Positions 10,076 to 19,282 of a DNA stretch of 64,000 bases are shown here, piece by piece. Positions within the stretch are counted from its first letter, which is position 1; the number at the start of each line of letters is the position of its first letter. The notes beneath the pieces are model-generated. The model was not told the DNA's origin, did not search any database, and saw only the letters and a list, made by a program, of their open reading frames with translations. The stretch comes from Micrasema longulum (lineage: Eukaryota; Arthropoda; Insecta; Trichoptera; Brachycentridae): positions 124,001-188,000 of the forward strand of contig JAGVSM010003529.1 in the NCBI GenBank assembly GCA_022494885.1, written 5' to 3'. A program made the translations under genes and the position numbers.

Positions 10076-10739
10076 GCATGTAACTCCTACCGACCAACAA
10101 GTACAGAAATATACAATTAGTGCAGATACAACCTTAAACTTATATCAATTAATGAAAGATACCCATGAAATATTAACTAAGCATAACATAAATTATTGGA
10201 TTGAGAGCGGTACGCTTCTTGGAGCAGTAAGACACCAAGGTATTATACCTTTTGATGATGACTTAGATATTGGCATAATGCATGCTGATGAAATCAGATT
10301 ACAAGATATATTAACGGATTTCACAGAGTTAGGTTATAAAGTTCGCCATCAAAGCTTTTACACGATATGTTCTAAGGTTTGTATAGATATTTTTATCTTC
10401 CGGCAAAAAGACAACAAGTTTTTATATAGTAATTTTAGAGCATTATATAGATTTCCCAATGATTTCTTTTATATAAATGAATTATTTCCACTAAAAAAAT
10501 ATCAATTTGGTGAAATTGAAGTTTATGACCCTAATGAATCTAAAGGAAATTTAGATAGAGCTTATCCGGAATGGGATAAATATGCTGTAATTCAACAACC
10601 GCATAATTTTCATGTTACCCTTTCACCTATTGAACAAAAAACTAAATTTATTTTAACTCCGAAATTATTAGAACCAGCTAAACCAACTGGCCCTTTAGAA
10701 AATCGGGTAATTCCCAAACCATTAATTAAATAGTAAATT

Positions 10740-10868
10740 TTCAAATGTTTTATACTATATTATCATAAAACAATTCAGCACCCTATAGAGCGTTATCAGC
10801 TTGTTTCATCAAAATCTGAAATTGATATTGAGTTAGTTGAATTCAACAGAATCGAGGAATTAGAATAA
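10740..10868 (+). other. Short open stretch, possible gene remnant
   Basis: An open frame without a good start ends with EIDIELVEFNRIEELE and a TAA at 10866-10868. It has a normal-looking codon composition and could be the C-terminal end of a lost gene downstream of the LicD-like gene. I do not recognise it. The rest of the gap to tsaE shows nothing clear. Confidence 0.2.
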
Positions 10869-10946
10869 ACACGGTTAATATTTGATGTTATAGGATTAAT
10901 ATGTTAGACTATAGTTGTGGATTAAACATCAAAATTTGAAGGCTTA

Positions 10947-11381
10947 ATGAAGTTTCAAAAAGAGTCGGTTATTTTAAATAATGAACAAGACTCTATATTG
11001 TTTGCACAAACTATCGCTAAAAATTTAGAGTCTAATAAAATTATAACTTTTTCAGGTGATTTAGGTTGTGGAAAAACATTTGTCTGTCGAGAGATTATAA
11101 AGCATTTTTGTGGATCTGATACTAATATCAGTAGCCCTACTTTTAATTTGCTACAAATCTACAAGACTTCAAAATTTATGATTTATCATTTTGATCTCTA
11201 CCGTTTAAATTATTTAGAAGAAATTTATGAACTAGGTATAGAAGAAGCCTTGCAGGGCAATATTTGTCTAATTGAATGGCCAGAAATAATTGAAGAAATA
11301 TTACCGCTACCTATAACTAAAATTTACCTACAAATACTTGAAGATAATAAACGCTTTTGTAATATTTATCATTTCTCATAA
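10947..11381 (+). CDS. tsaE: tRNA threonylcarbamoyladenosine biosynthesis ATPase TsaE
   Basis: TsaE is the ATPase that works with TsaB-TsaD to form t6A37 in tRNAs reading ANN codons. The 144-residue protein has a Walker A motif GDLGCGKT (37-44), the family motif SSPTFNLLQIY and HFDLYRL, and a late LIEWPE motif, all in the family order. Length is typical. It stands alone on the plus strand. The downstream gap (11382-11534) contains a conserved element shared with two other promoters. Confidence 0.93.
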   Translation: MKFQKESVILNNEQDSILFAQTIAKNLESNKIITFSGDLGCGKTFVCREIIKHFCGSDTNISSPTFNLLQIYKTSKFMIYHFDLYRLNYLEEIYELGIEEALQGNICLIEWPEIIEEILPLPITKIYLQILEDNKRFCNIYHFS

Positions 11382-11400
11382 TCTAACCTCATTCGGGATA

Positions 11401-11479
11401 AAAATAAGCAATATCACAAAAATAATGAATACAGCTATTAGTGGAGCAAAAAAATCTGTTATATTTATAGATATAACCT
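11401..11479 (+). promoter_or_regulatory. Conserved upstream element, copy 1 (before the sodium/solute symporter)
   Basis: Contains AATACAGCTATTAGTGGA, then AAAAAATCTGTTATATTTAT and AGATATAAC. Nearly the same arrangement occurs at 62020-62099 and, on the minus strand, at 21218-21275. The part GTTATATTTATAGATATAAC is roughly palindromic. It ends 55 bases before the symporter start. A promoter/operator role is inferred from position; a dispersed repeat is the alternative. Confidence 0.5.
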
Positions 11480-11534
11480 AATTCGGGTTATAAGAAGTAT
11501 GTTTGAGTTTCAATTCAACAAAAAATAATTAGTA

Positions 11535-12932
11535 ATGACCATTGATAATATTATTGTATTACTATATTTGATATCGATACTTGTTATTGGTATCTACTAT
11601 AGATCTAGACTTAGAGGTTTTGCCAATTATGCTACCGTTCAAGACAAGATTAAAAATAGCAAGATATTATTAGTTGCAACTATTTTTACTTCATCGGTTG
11701 GCGGGGCTACTACTTTGGGTATTGCGGAAAAAGCTTTTTCTGGTGATTTATCGTATAGTTATGGACTGATACTCTCTCTGCCAGTCGATATACTAATAGC
11801 TATTTATCTTGTACCCCAAATAACTAAACATTATGGAGAAGAAAGTGTCGGCGATATAATGGCAAAATATTATGGAGAAACAGGACGTTTTATTGCCGGC
11901 ATCACAACTATTATGGTATCTATAGGCTTTGTTGCTGCCCAAATTAGTGTTAGTGGATATATTTTTCAATATATTTTAAAAATTAACTACTTAGAAGGAA
12001 CTTTATTAAGTTATGGGATTGTTATTATCTACACAACTATTGGTGGGTTACAATCAATTATGTTTACTAATTTACTACAATTCTTCGCGATGATAATTGC
12101 TTTGCCAATTATTGCAATATGTGGTCTTAATAAAATTGGTATTAGTGATTTTATCAACCAATTACCTATTGAAAAAGTATATTTTATCCATCATAATAAT
12201 TTTGCCAGTGAGCTATTTATTAATACGATAACTGCTATGCTAGGATTTTATGTAATGAACTTATATCCTATTTTTATTCAAAGAGCTTTAATTAACAATA
12301 ATGCCAAAAAGACTAGTAATGCTATATATATAAAATCAAGTATATATGCTGTATTTTTAATATTTATAACCTTAAATGGGTTAATCGCCTATAATCTTTA
12401 CCCCGACTACTCTTCTAATTTAGCATTGCCACACCTAATTGATCAAATAGTTCCTTCAGGGTTACAAGGCTTTGTGATAATTGGCTTACTTGCATCAGTC
12501 ATGTCTACTGCTGATTCTGATTTAAATGTTACCTCAATAGCTCTAGTGAAAGACTTGTTGAACCCTATTTTTAAAATACAGAATCAAAAAAAATTATTGC
12601 TAATTACTAGAATTACTAATGTTGTAATCGGAAGTTTTGCCATAATTATTGCTTTAAAATTTGATAATGTAATTGATCTAGTAGTGTTTATCACCGGGTC
12701 TTGGGGACCAATAATATTAGTTCCTCTAATATTTGCCTTTTTCAACATCACTATAACACAAAGAATGATGATTCTATGCGGATTAAGTGGAGCCTCCTCT
12801 TTCTTCATTTGGACATATTTTTTTGCTAGTAATTTTCGACTAAAGGGTGTCTTTATTGGTACTATGTGTAGTTTGTTAGTTTTTTGCATAGGGTTACTTA
12901 GAAAAAGGCTAGGTTATGTTACAAAATTCTAA
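11535..12932 (+). CDS. Sodium:solute symporter family protein
   Basis: A 465-residue inner-membrane transporter of the SSS (SSF) family with about 12-13 hydrophobic helices. The N-terminal region ATIFTSSVGGATTLGIAEKAF matches the conserved sodium-site helix of the family, and SVMSTADSDLNVTSIALVKD matches the helix-8 region with the S-T-A-D-S core. The substrate cannot be told from sequence; relatives carry proline, pantothenate or other small solutes. The stop overlaps the uvrC start by 17 bases, so they are co-transcribed. A conserved element lies upstream. Confidence 0.9.
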   Translation: MTIDNIIVLLYLISILVIGIYYRSRLRGFANYATVQDKIKNSKILLVATIFTSSVGGATTLGIAEKAFSGDLSYSYGLILSLPVDILIAIYLVPQITKHYGEESVGDIMAKYYGETGRFIAGITTIMVSIGFVAAQISVSGYIFQYILKINYLEGTLLSYGIVIIYTTIGGLQSIMFTNLLQFFAMIIALPIIAICGLNKIGISDFINQLPIEKVYFIHHNNFASELFINTITAMLGFYVMNLYPIFIQRALINNNAKKTSNAIYIKSSIYAVFLIFITLNGLIAYNLYPDYSSNLALPHLIDQIVPSGLQGFVIIGLLASVMSTADSDLNVTSIALVKDLLNPIFKIQNQKKLLLITRITNVVIGSFAIIIALKFDNVIDLVVFITGSWGPIILVPLIFAFFNITITQRMMILCGLSGASSFFIWTYFFASNFRLKGVFIGTMCSLLVFCIGLLRKRLGYVTKF

Positions 12933-14874
12933 ACTTATAGGTAGTGATTTAATAAAATATCACCTCGAGAATGCACCTAGCCTGCCTGGAGTTTATAAAA
13001 TGCTGAAAGCTGATCGGCAAGTTATCTATGTGGGCAAAGCTAAGAATCTAAAAAAACGTCTTACTAACTATATTAAAACCGATCTTGATAATAAAACAAT
13101 ATTAATGATCTCTCTAACGCATTATTTAGAGTATAATGTTACTAATTCTGAGGTTGAAGCTTTATTGCTCGAAGCCCAGTTAATTAAAAAATTTCAACCT
13201 AAGTTTAATGTATTACTTAAGGATGATAAGTCTTTTCCTTATATTAAATTACGCTTAGATGTTGATTACCCGCAATTAATTAAATATAGAGGAAAGAACT
13301 TATCTGGTGGCGAGTTTTTTGGCCCATTTGTTTCCTCAGAGCAAGTCGATACTACCTTAAAAGAATTACAGAAAATTTTTAAATTACGATCTTGTAGTGA
13401 TAATTATTTTAACAATCGCAAACGCCCTTGTTTGCAGTACCAAATTGGTCGATGTTCTGCCCCATGTGTTGAGAAAATTAGTAAAGAAAATTATAGTGAA
13501 CTAGTATGCCAAGTAAAGAATTTCTTAAATGGTAAAACTAAAGAATTACAAAAAACTTTATCTCACAAAATGGAAGAATTAAGCATACAATTACGTTTTG
13601 AAGAAGCTGCCGAAATACGAGACCGAATAAAAGCACTAAGTTATATCCAACTAAAATCAACTTTATCTAGTAATTCTATTAAAAACGCTGATGTTATAGC
13701 TATTGTTGAAAAGAATAATTATTATTGTATTCAGCTATTTGTATATAGATTTGGTCAGTCTTATGGGAATATAGCGTACTTTCCGTTTCATACGGATAGT
13801 AGTAATAAATCAGAAATATTGACACAATTTATAAATCAATTTTATCAAAATGCTCAAATTCCGAGTGAGATAATTATAAATCATCCTATCATTGATCTAG
13901 AATTAGTAACCAAGGCTATTAGACAATTGAGTAGGAATAGTAAATTTAACATCAGACTATACTCGAATGATCTGGAGAATGGGGACAATAAACAAGGGGT
14001 GAGCGAGCGGAGCGTACATGCGAAGTTTTGCGGAGCCAATTCTTCAAAGCATTCGAGTATAAGATTATTAGAGAATGCTGAGTTTAATGCCCAGTTATCA
14101 CTTAATCAGCATTTAAAACAATTTGCTAAAAATCAAATTATCTTTCAACAAATACAACAATTATTCGATCTGCCTACCATACCAGATAGAATTGAAGTTT
14201 ATGATAATAGTCACATTATGGGAACATTTGCCGTAGGTAGCATGATTGTTGCTAACCAATCAGGTTTCGATAAAAAAGAATATAGAATTTTTAATATATC
14301 TATTCCCCAAGGGAATTCCCAGGGTGATGATTATGAGATGTTAAGAATCGTCTTAACAAGAAGATTTACTAGATTAAAAAAAGAACATCTAACAAATGAG
14401 CAGGCAAGTACCAACTTCTCATCAATTGACTATAAAACTTTAATGATTATCGATGGAGGCAAGGGGCATCTATCTGTAGTACAAAAAATAATGAAAGAAT
14501 TTGATCTTAAAATTCCAGTTGTTTGTATGTCAAAAGGACCTGACAGAAATGCTGGATGCGAACAATTCCATATGCCTGATAAAGAGGCTTTTACAATTGA
14601 CAAGAGTCTTCCGGTCATGAAATATTTACAGATTTTACGGGATGAAGCCCATAATTTTGCTATAAAAAACCATAGGCTACGCCGTTCCAAAGCCATTAAA
14701 GTTTCTAGTCTAGATGACATAAGTTCAATTGGTGTCACCCGAAAGAAAGCCTTGTTACATTATTTTGGCTCATATAAAGCAATATGTGATGCCACTATTG
14801 ATGAATTATCTAAAGTCAATGGTATAAGCCAAACCATTGCAAAAAACATTTTTACATCGTTACATAATAAATAA
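12916..14874 (+). CDS. uvrC: Excinuclease ABC subunit C with palindromic-element insertions
   Basis: UvrC makes both incisions in nucleotide excision repair. The 652-residue protein has the GIY-YIG domain (LPGVYKMLKADRQVIYVGKA), the cysteine-rich linker (CLQYQIGRCSAPC), a UVR segment (LRFEEAAEIRDRIKAL), the RNase H-like endonuclease core (DNSHIMG, MIIDGGKGHL) and a C-terminal helix-hairpin-helix region. Two extra stretches interrupt it: an in-frame family B repeat at 13960-14059, adding about 33 residues before the endonuclease domain, and a short family A remnant at 14407-14433, giving ASTNFSSIDY just before MIIDGG. No frame is lost, so it is probably functional. The start overlaps the symporter gene. 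Confidence 0.95.
   Translation: MLQNSKLIGSDLIKYHLENAPSLPGVYKMLKADRQVIYVGKAKNLKKRLTNYIKTDLDNKTILMISLTHYLEYNVTNSEVEALLLEAQLIKKFQPKFNVLLKDDKSFPYIKLRLDVDYPQLIKYRGKNLSGGEFFGPFVSSEQVDTTLKELQKIFKLRSCSDNYFNNRKRPCLQYQIGRCSAPCVEKISKENYSELVCQVKNFLNGKTKELQKTLSHKMEELSIQLRFEEAAEIRDRIKALSYIQLKSTLSSNSIKNADVIAIVEKNNYYCIQLFVYRFGQSYGNIAYFPFHTDSSNKSEILTQFINQFYQNAQIPSEIIINHPIIDLELVTKAIRQLSRNSKFNIRLYSNDLENGDNKQGVSERSVHAKFCGANSSKHSSIRLLENAEFNAQLSLNQHLKQFAKNQIIFQQIQQLFDLPTIPDRIEVYDNSHIMGTFAVGSMIVANQSGFDKKEYRIFNISIPQGNSQGDDYEMLRIVLTRRFTRLKKEHLTNEQASTNFSSIDYKTLMIIDGGKGHLSVVQKIMKEFDLKIPVVCMSKGPDRNAGCEQFHMPDKEAFTIDKSLPVMKYLQILRDEAHNFAIKNHRLRRSKAIKVSSLDDISSIGVTRKKALLHYFGSYKAICDATIDELSKVNGISQTIAKNIFTSLHNK
13960..14059. 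repeat. Palindromic repeat (family B) inside uvrC
   Basis: Bounded by inverted TACTCGAATG and CATTCGAGTA. The interior has GACAATAAACAAGGGG and AGTTTTGCGGAGCCAATTC, which match the intergenic copy at 6482-6590 in reverse. It is read through in frame as part of UvrC. Confidence 0.85.
14407..14433. repeat. Remnant of family A palindromic repeat inside uvrC
   Basis: ACCAACTTCTCATCAATTGA is identical to one arm of the family A repeats at 46585-46688 and in nuoJ. Only this arm remains, in frame. Confidence 0.65.
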
Positions 14875-14875
14875 T

Positions 14876-15024
14876 AGACCTCTTGCAAAACTCGCTGTAA
14901 GCGTTCACGGAAAAAAAGTTAAAGTACACGACGTCTATTAGCGAGAAACTACTTTAGTAGCATTGATGCAACCAAGAGTAATGGATTGCCACGACCACTA
15001 CGTGGTCTCGCTAATAGACGTTTG
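14876..15024. repeat. Composite palindromic repeat (family C end plus family D)
   Basis: It starts with TAGACCTCTTGCAAAACTCG, the end of family C, then GTTCACGGAAAAAAAG and a family D palindrome opening GACGTCTATTAGCGAGA and closing TCTCGCTAATAGACG. It lies between uvrC and tRNA-Thr and could form a very long hairpin in the uvrC transcript. Confidence 0.82.
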
Positions 15025-15156
15025 GCAAGCAGATTTTTTATTCATTATAAGAAAATAGCAAAAAACCGTAAACGCTCAATAATTTTAAAATTTTTGCTTG
15101 ACCAATAAAACAAAATATGTCAAAAAGATCATATATTTTATAGAATCTAAAACTAT

Positions 15157-15231
15157 GCCGCTATAGCTCAGAGGTAGAGCACACCATTGGTAATGGTGTG
15201 GTCGAAGGTTCAATTCCTTCTAGCGGCACCA
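15157..15231 (+). tRNA. tRNA-Thr (anticodon GGT)
   Basis: A full cloverleaf is visible: acceptor stem GCCGCTA pairs with TAGCGGC, anticodon stem CACCA/TGGTG encloses the loop TTGGTAA, giving anticodon GGT, and the T arm is GAAGG/CCTTC with TTCAATT. The CCA end is encoded. Confidence 0.96.
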
Positions 15232-15246
15232 TATATCTCAAGCTTT

Positions 15247-15383
15247 GTAAGCGTTCACGGAAAAAAAGTTAAAGTACACGACGTCTATTAGCGAGAAGGT
15301 GCGAGCCTAGAAGCAATCCATATAACAAGCTTCATGGATTGCCACGACCTACTTGTGCAGTCTCGCTAATAGACGTCTTGTAC
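15247..15383. repeat. Palindromic repeat (family D) with its leader
   Basis: Shares TAAGCGTTCACGGAAAAAAA and GTACACGACGTCTATTAGCG with the copy at 14901, and closes with CGCTAATAGACGTCTTGTAC. The central parts of the two copies differ. It lies just after tRNA-Thr. Confidence 0.82.
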
Positions 15384-15402
15384 TTTTCTGCAATTTTTAA
15401 AT

Positions 15403-15546
15403 TAGACTTCTTTCGAAACTCGCTTATGTGCAAGGATTTGTAGGAGACACTTCACTTTGAACCACAGCGTACTCAAATGTACGTGAGAAGCAGAGTACCG
15501 GTATCACGCACAAATTACCAGCAAGTAGAGTTTCGAAAGAAGTCTA
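15403..15546. repeat. Palindromic repeat (family C), intergenic copy
   Basis: The ends TAGACTTCTTTCGAAACT and AGTTTCGAAAGAAGTCTA are perfect inverted copies. The interior (CAAGGATTTGTAGGAGACAC, GCACAAATTACCAGCA) matches the copy inside truB and that at 28850-28997. It lies just upstream of truB. Confidence 0.87.
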
Positions 15547-15561
15547 TTGCCACGGAATCTA

Positions 15562-15574
15562 TGCGTAAGGTGAG
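15562..15574 (+). repeat. Solo 13-bp IS-end-like sequence
   Basis: TGCGTAAGGTGAG is identical to the terminal inverted repeat of the element at 58581-59735, but no element body is attached here. A similar solo copy with one mismatch is at 34802-34814. It may be a scar or an unrelated short repeat. Confidence 0.45.
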
Positions 15575-15605
15575 TTGCTAATCTTAAATACAAGGAATGC
15601 TACTG

Positions 15606-16646
15606 ATGTTTCATCATAATAATTATTGGCTTAATATCTATAAACCTAAGGGCATCAGCTCAGCAAAGCTTGTTTCTATAGTTAAAAAAAACCTTTTAGG
15701 AGTTAAGGTTGGTCATTGCGGAACCTTGGATGTTGAAGCGGAAGGGGTGTTACCTTTGGCAATTGGTGAAGCAACAAAGTTGGTACGAATTCTGGTAGAC
15801 GCAAAAAAAACCTACATTTTTACGGTGCAGTTTGGTAAACAAACTGATACAGCAGATGCCTCAGGTAAAGTAATAGCTGTTACTGATCATATTCCTAACG
15901 AAACCGATTGTCATAATATCTGTAAAAAATTCATAGCTACGATTAAACAGCGTCCCCCTGCCTTTTCTGCTATAAAAGTTAACGGTGTTAGATCTTATAA
16001 ATTAGCCCGAGAAAATTTGGCAGTAGAATTAACCCCTAGGAATATCCAAATATATAATTTGGAATGTCTTAATTTTGATCATCAAAATAATCAAGCTACC
16101 TATAGGGTGGAATGCTCTAAGGGAACGTATGTAAGGACTTTAGCAGAAGATATTGCTTTATCCTTGCAAAGTTTAGCATTTGTGCTAGAATTACAGCGTA
16201 CTAAAGTTGGAATATTTACAGCATGTAATGCTATTAAATTAACAGAACTTGATGAACAAAATCAAGGAATAAAAGAATTTCTTGAAAAAAGAAGTATAAA
16301 AATTGAAGCAGTACTGGACGACATCCTGGTACTTGATGCTACTACTGACCAAGCTAAAAAAATTATTTATGGTCAGAAATGTTATTTTGATTGTCTTGAA
16401 AAGATTAGACCTCTTCGAAAACCCGCTTATGCGCAAGGATTTGCAGGAGACACGGAACACAAAACCGTAGCGTACAAAGATGTATGTGAGGATTTGAGTG
16501 CCGGCTCGACGCACAAATTACCAGCAGAAGTAGAGTTTCCGAAGAGGTCTGTTGAATTAGTTTGGATTCGATATCAAGACTCTCTGTTGGCAATTGGTAG
16601 CTTGAGTGAAAATTGCTTTAATTCTTTACGAGTATTTAACCTATAA
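15606..16646 (+). CDS. truB: tRNA pseudouridine(55) synthase with an in-frame palindromic-element insertion
   Basis: TruB makes pseudouridine 55 in the tRNA T loop. The catalytic motif [20 protein letters not shown] (with the active aspartate in GTLD) and the later [12 protein letters not shown] and [11 protein letters not shown] motifs are intact. The start is set at the ATG at 15606 because AAGGA lies about nine bases upstream; an ATG at 15597 directly abuts that Shine-Dalgarno. Near the C-terminus a family C repeat (16406-16551) adds about 48 residues in frame, between CYFDCLEK and [15 protein letters not shown], within the small C-terminal domain. The family is normally about 300 residues; here it is about 346. 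rpsO follows after 20 bases. Confidence 0.95.
   Translation: MFHHNNYWLNIYKPKGISSAKLVSIVKKNLLGVKVGHCGTLDVEAEGVLPLAIGEATKLVRILVDAKKTYIFTVQFGKQTDTADASGKVIAVTDHIPNETDCHNICKKFIATIKQRPPAFSAIKVNGVRSYKLARENLAVELTPRNIQIYNLECLNFDHQNNQATYRVECSKGTYVRTLAEDIALSLQSLAFVLELQRTKVGIFTACNAIKLTELDEQNQGIKEFLEKRSIKIEAVLDDILVLDATTDQAKKIIYGQKCYFDCLEKIRPLRKPAYAQGFAGDTEHKTVAYKDVCEDLSAGSTHKLPAEVEFPKRSVELVWIRYQDSLLAIGSLSENCFNSLRVFNL
16406..16551. repeat. Palindromic repeat (family C) inside truB
   Basis: TAGACCTCTTCGAAAACCCG begins it and GAGTTTCCGAAGAGGTCT ends it, forming an inverted pair. The interior matches the copies at 15403 and 28850. It is open in the truB frame. Confidence 0.9.
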
Positions 16647-16666
16647 AATAAACATGGAGATTACTG

Positions 16667-16936
16667 ATGTCGGTTACAGCACAGCGTAAGCAACAATTAA
16701 TTACAGAATATGCTACTAAAGAAAATGATACTGGTTCTAGTGAAGTGCAATGTGCAATTCTAACTGAAAGAATCAGCAATTTAACAGAGCATTTTAAAAC
16801 TAATCACAAAGATTTTTCCTCGAGAAGGGGATTATTAATGTTAGTTGGTCGTAGACGTCGATTATTAGATTACATCAAAAAACAAAGTTTAAGCAGATAT
16901 TTGTCGTTGATCAATAAACTAGGAATAAGAAAGTAA
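16667..16936 (+). CDS. rpsO: 30S ribosomal protein S15
   Basis: S15 is a primary 16S rRNA-binding protein of the 30S platform. The 89-residue length is exactly that of the family, with [41 protein letters not shown] and the C-terminal [12 protein letters not shown] all recognisable. The start has GGAG eight bases upstream. Its place between truB and pnp is the common bacterial order, and a strong terminator follows. Confidence 0.98.
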   Translation: MSVTAQRKQQLITEYATKENDTGSSEVQCAILTERISNLTEHFKTNHKDFSSRRGLLMLVGRRRRLLDYIKKQSLSRYLSLINKLGIRK

Positions 16937-16941
16937 AATAA

Positions 16942-16979
16942 AACCCGGCTTAAAAATCAAAAATTAGCCGGGTTTTTTA
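16942..16979 (+). terminator. Rho-independent terminator between rpsO and pnp
   Basis: The stem AACCCGGCT/AGCCGGGTT with a roughly 16-base AT-rich loop is followed by a T run. It would stop or attenuate read-through from rpsO into pnp. Confidence 0.9.
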
Positions 16980-17000
16980 TTAATTAAATAAGGAAAAAGA

Positions 17001-19244
17001 ATGTTTGAAGAAATAGTTAAAACAATAGAATTAGGTGGAAAAACACTTGAATTAACGACTGGTAAAATTGCTCGTCAAGCTGATGGAGCAGTTATGGTAA
17101 AAATGGGAGGAACTGTCTTATTATGTACTGCCGTAAGTGCCAAAGAGCCAAAAGAAGGGATAGGATTCTTTCCTCTTACTGTCCATTATAAAGAAATGGC
17201 ATTTGCTGCTGGTAAAATACCAGGGGGGTTTTTTAAAAGAGAAGGTAAAGGATCGGAAAAAGAAGTATTAGTCTCACGCTTGATTGATCGACCAATTAGA
17301 CCATTATTTCACCCAGCTTTTCTTAATGAAACCCAAGTAATCTGTACTGTTCTTTCATATGACCCTGAGTGTAATAGTGATATATTAGCAATTATTGGAG
17401 CATCCGCTGCATTAGCTTTATCTGCAGCACCATATCAACATATAGTAGCAGCCAGCAGAGTCGGTTTGATAGATGGTAATTTTATCCTAAACCCTTCATT
17501 TAACCAGTTAAAGACTAGTAAACTAGACTTAGTAGTGGCAGGAACTGACACATCAGTTATGATGGTTGAGTCTGAAGCCGATCTATTATCCGAAGAGCAA
17601 ATGTTAGAAGCTATTGAATTTGGTCACAAGGCATTACAGCCTGTAATCGAATTGATTAATGACTTAGTAAAAATTGCTGGAAAACCTAAATTACAGCCTA
17701 CTAGCTTGTTCCCTGCTAGCTTAAAAGAACAAATTAGCAGCATAGTGCAAGAAGATATTAAGCGGGCTTTTGCTATTAAATTAAAACAAGAAAGACTATT
17801 AGCGGTAAAGAACATTTATGATATAATTAAGCGGCACTTTGCAGAAGATATTGCTAATAATAATCTTACTAACTCACAAATTGAATTTGCTCTTAAAGAA
17901 GTAGAATCAGAAGTACTGCGTCAGGACGTATTAAAGAAAAATACTCGTATAGATGGCAGAAATCCTGCCGACATAAGAAACATAGCTTGTGAAATTGCGA
18001 TATTGCCAAAAACACATGGTTCAAGCTTATTTACTAGAGGAGAAACACAAAGTTTAGTAGTCACTACACTTGGCACTGGTCAAGATGAACAAATTGTTGA
18101 TAGTTTAGACGACGAATATAAAGAGCGTTTTATGCTCAACTATATTTTCCCTCCTTATTCAGTAGGAGAAGCAACCCCAGTGAGGGCTCCTGGTCGCAGA
18201 GAAATAGGTCATGGCAAACTAGCATGGAGAGCCATTAACCGCATGTTGCCAACTAAAGAGCAATTCCCTTATACCATTAGGGTAGTGTCAGAAATTACCT
18301 CCTGTAATGGCTCATCATCCATGGCTACTATTTGCGGTGGTTCAATGGCACTTATGGATGCTGGAGTGCCGATTAAAACCCCTATAGCAGGTATTGCTAT
18401 GGGCTTGATAAAAGAAGACGATAAATTTGTAATTTTATCCGATATTATTGGGGATGAAGATAATCTTGGAGATATGGATTTTAAAGTAGCTGGTGGTACG
18501 GAAGGCATAACCGCCCTACAAATGGATATTAAGATATCTGGCGTAACATTTGAAATAATGAAGCAGGCTTTAGTTCAAGCAAAGGCTGGTCGTATTCATA
18601 TTCTACAAGAAATGGATAAGGCTATTAATAAAACCAATAACCATGTTAGCCAATACGCCCCTTGTATTTATAGCTTTAAAATTGATAAAGATAAAATTAG
18701 AGATGTTATAGGACCTGGTGGTAAAGTAATACGTGAAATTTGTGATACAACATCAGCTAAAATTGACATAAGTGACGATGGTAATGTAACTGTTTCTGCG
18801 GTAGGCAAAGAAAAGCTAGATATGGCAATTGCCAAGATTAAGTTAATTGCCATTGAGCCTGAAATTGGTGGCATATTCAACGGAACAGTTGTCAAAATAT
18901 TAGAATCCGGAGCGTTTATCAATTATTTAGGTAATCGTGATGGATTTATCCATATTAGTGAGATCTCGAAGGAACGTATTGAGTCTGTGTCTAGTGTTTT
19001 AAAACATGGTGATGTGGTAAAAGTTAAACTTATTGGTTTTGACAATAAAGGCAAAGCCAAGTTAACCATAAAAAATATTGACGCTACCGTTACTCCAAAC
19101 GTTACGACTAATCATAAATCTGAGCCTTATAAAGATAACGCTGATATTAATAACAATAAACGGGAATCTGCCAAAAAATGGCAAAATAACAAACCATCTA
19201 ATGAAGATGAAACAGTAACTAAAGAACGGAAATACTTTAATTAA
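17001..19244 (+). CDS. pnp: Polyribonucleotide nucleotidyltransferase
   Basis: PNPase is the phosphorolytic 3'-5' exoribonuclease of RNA decay. The 747-residue protein has two RNase PH-like domains (first with [20 protein letters not shown], second with [14 protein letters not shown] and [20 protein letters not shown]), then a KH domain ([11 protein letters not shown]) and an S1 domain ([19 protein letters not shown]). The C-terminus is a polar asparagine- and lysine-rich tail. The ATG is preceded by AAGGAAAAAGA. It follows the rpsO terminator, so it probably has its own promoter or relies on partial read-through. Confidence 0.98.
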   Translation: MFEEIVKTIELGGKTLELTTGKIARQADGAVMVKMGGTVLLCTAVSAKEPKEGIGFFPLTVHYKEMAFAAGKIPGGFFKREGKGSEKEVLVSRLIDRPIRPLFHPAFLNETQVICTVLSYDPECNSDILAIIGASAALALSAAPYQHIVAASRVGLIDGNFILNPSFNQLKTSKLDLVVAGTDTSVMMVESEADLLSEEQMLEAIEFGHKALQPVIELINDLVKIAGKPKLQPTSLFPASLKEQISSIVQEDIKRAFAIKLKQERLLAVKNIYDIIKRHFAEDIANNNLTNSQIEFALKEVESEVLRQDVLKKNTRIDGRNPADIRNIACEIAILPKTHGSSLFTRGETQSLVVTTLGTGQDEQIVDSLDDEYKERFMLNYIFPPYSVGEATPVRAPGRREIGHGKLAWRAINRMLPTKEQFPYTIRVVSEITSCNGSSSMATICGGSMALMDAGVPIKTPIAGIAMGLIKEDDKFVILSDIIGDEDNLGDMDFKVAGGTEGITALQMDIKISGVTFEIMKQALVQAKAGRIHILQEMDKAINKTNNHVSQYAPCIYSFKIDKDKIRDVIGPGGKVIREICDTTSAKIDISDDGNVTVSAVGKEKLDMAIAKIKLIAIEPEIGGIFNGTVVKILESGAFINYLGNRDGFIHISEISKERIESVSSVLKHGDVVKVKLIGFDNKGKAKLTIKNIDATVTPNVTTNHKSEPYKDNADINNNKRESAKKWQNNKPSNEDETVTKERKYFN

Positions 19245-19251
19245 CTCACAC

Positions 19252-19282
19252 TACTAACCTTTCGTATCAGGAAAGGTTAGTA
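19252..19282. terminator. Hairpin between convergent pnp and rluC
   Basis: A perfect 12-base-pair stem, TACTAACCTTTC/GAAAGGTTAGTA, with a seven-base loop lies just after the pnp stop and covers the last codons of the opposing rluC gene. It could end transcription from both sides, although no long T run follows. Confidence 0.6.

Larger units (their letters stand above)
8611..10733 (+). pseudogene. LicD-family protein, split by an IS4-type element
   Basis: The first exon-like piece (8611-8733) starts with ATG and encodes a lysine-rich tail and a hydrophobic helix (VVGIIIIIYGLY), looking like a signal anchor. The second piece (10078-10733) carries the LicD signature: [20 protein letters not shown] followed by DDLDIG, the nucleotidyltransferase-fold motif of enzymes that transfer phosphocholine or related groups to surface glycans. 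The IS element lies between them. The direct repeat ATGTAACT at 8726-8733 and 10078-10085 shows one gene was cut, and the frames agree when one repeat copy and the element are discounted. The second piece might be expressed from an internal start, but without the N-terminal anchor. Confidence 0.85.

Noticed and set aside
14876..15546. Repeats around tRNA-Thr as a possible CRISPR array
   Set aside because: The units are about 100-150 bases, palindromic, from two families and not evenly spaced; there are no short repeats with unique spacers and no cas genes.
19252..19282. The pnp/rluC hairpin as a regulatory RNA gene
   Set aside because: It is a short stem between convergent genes and is better explained as a transcription end.
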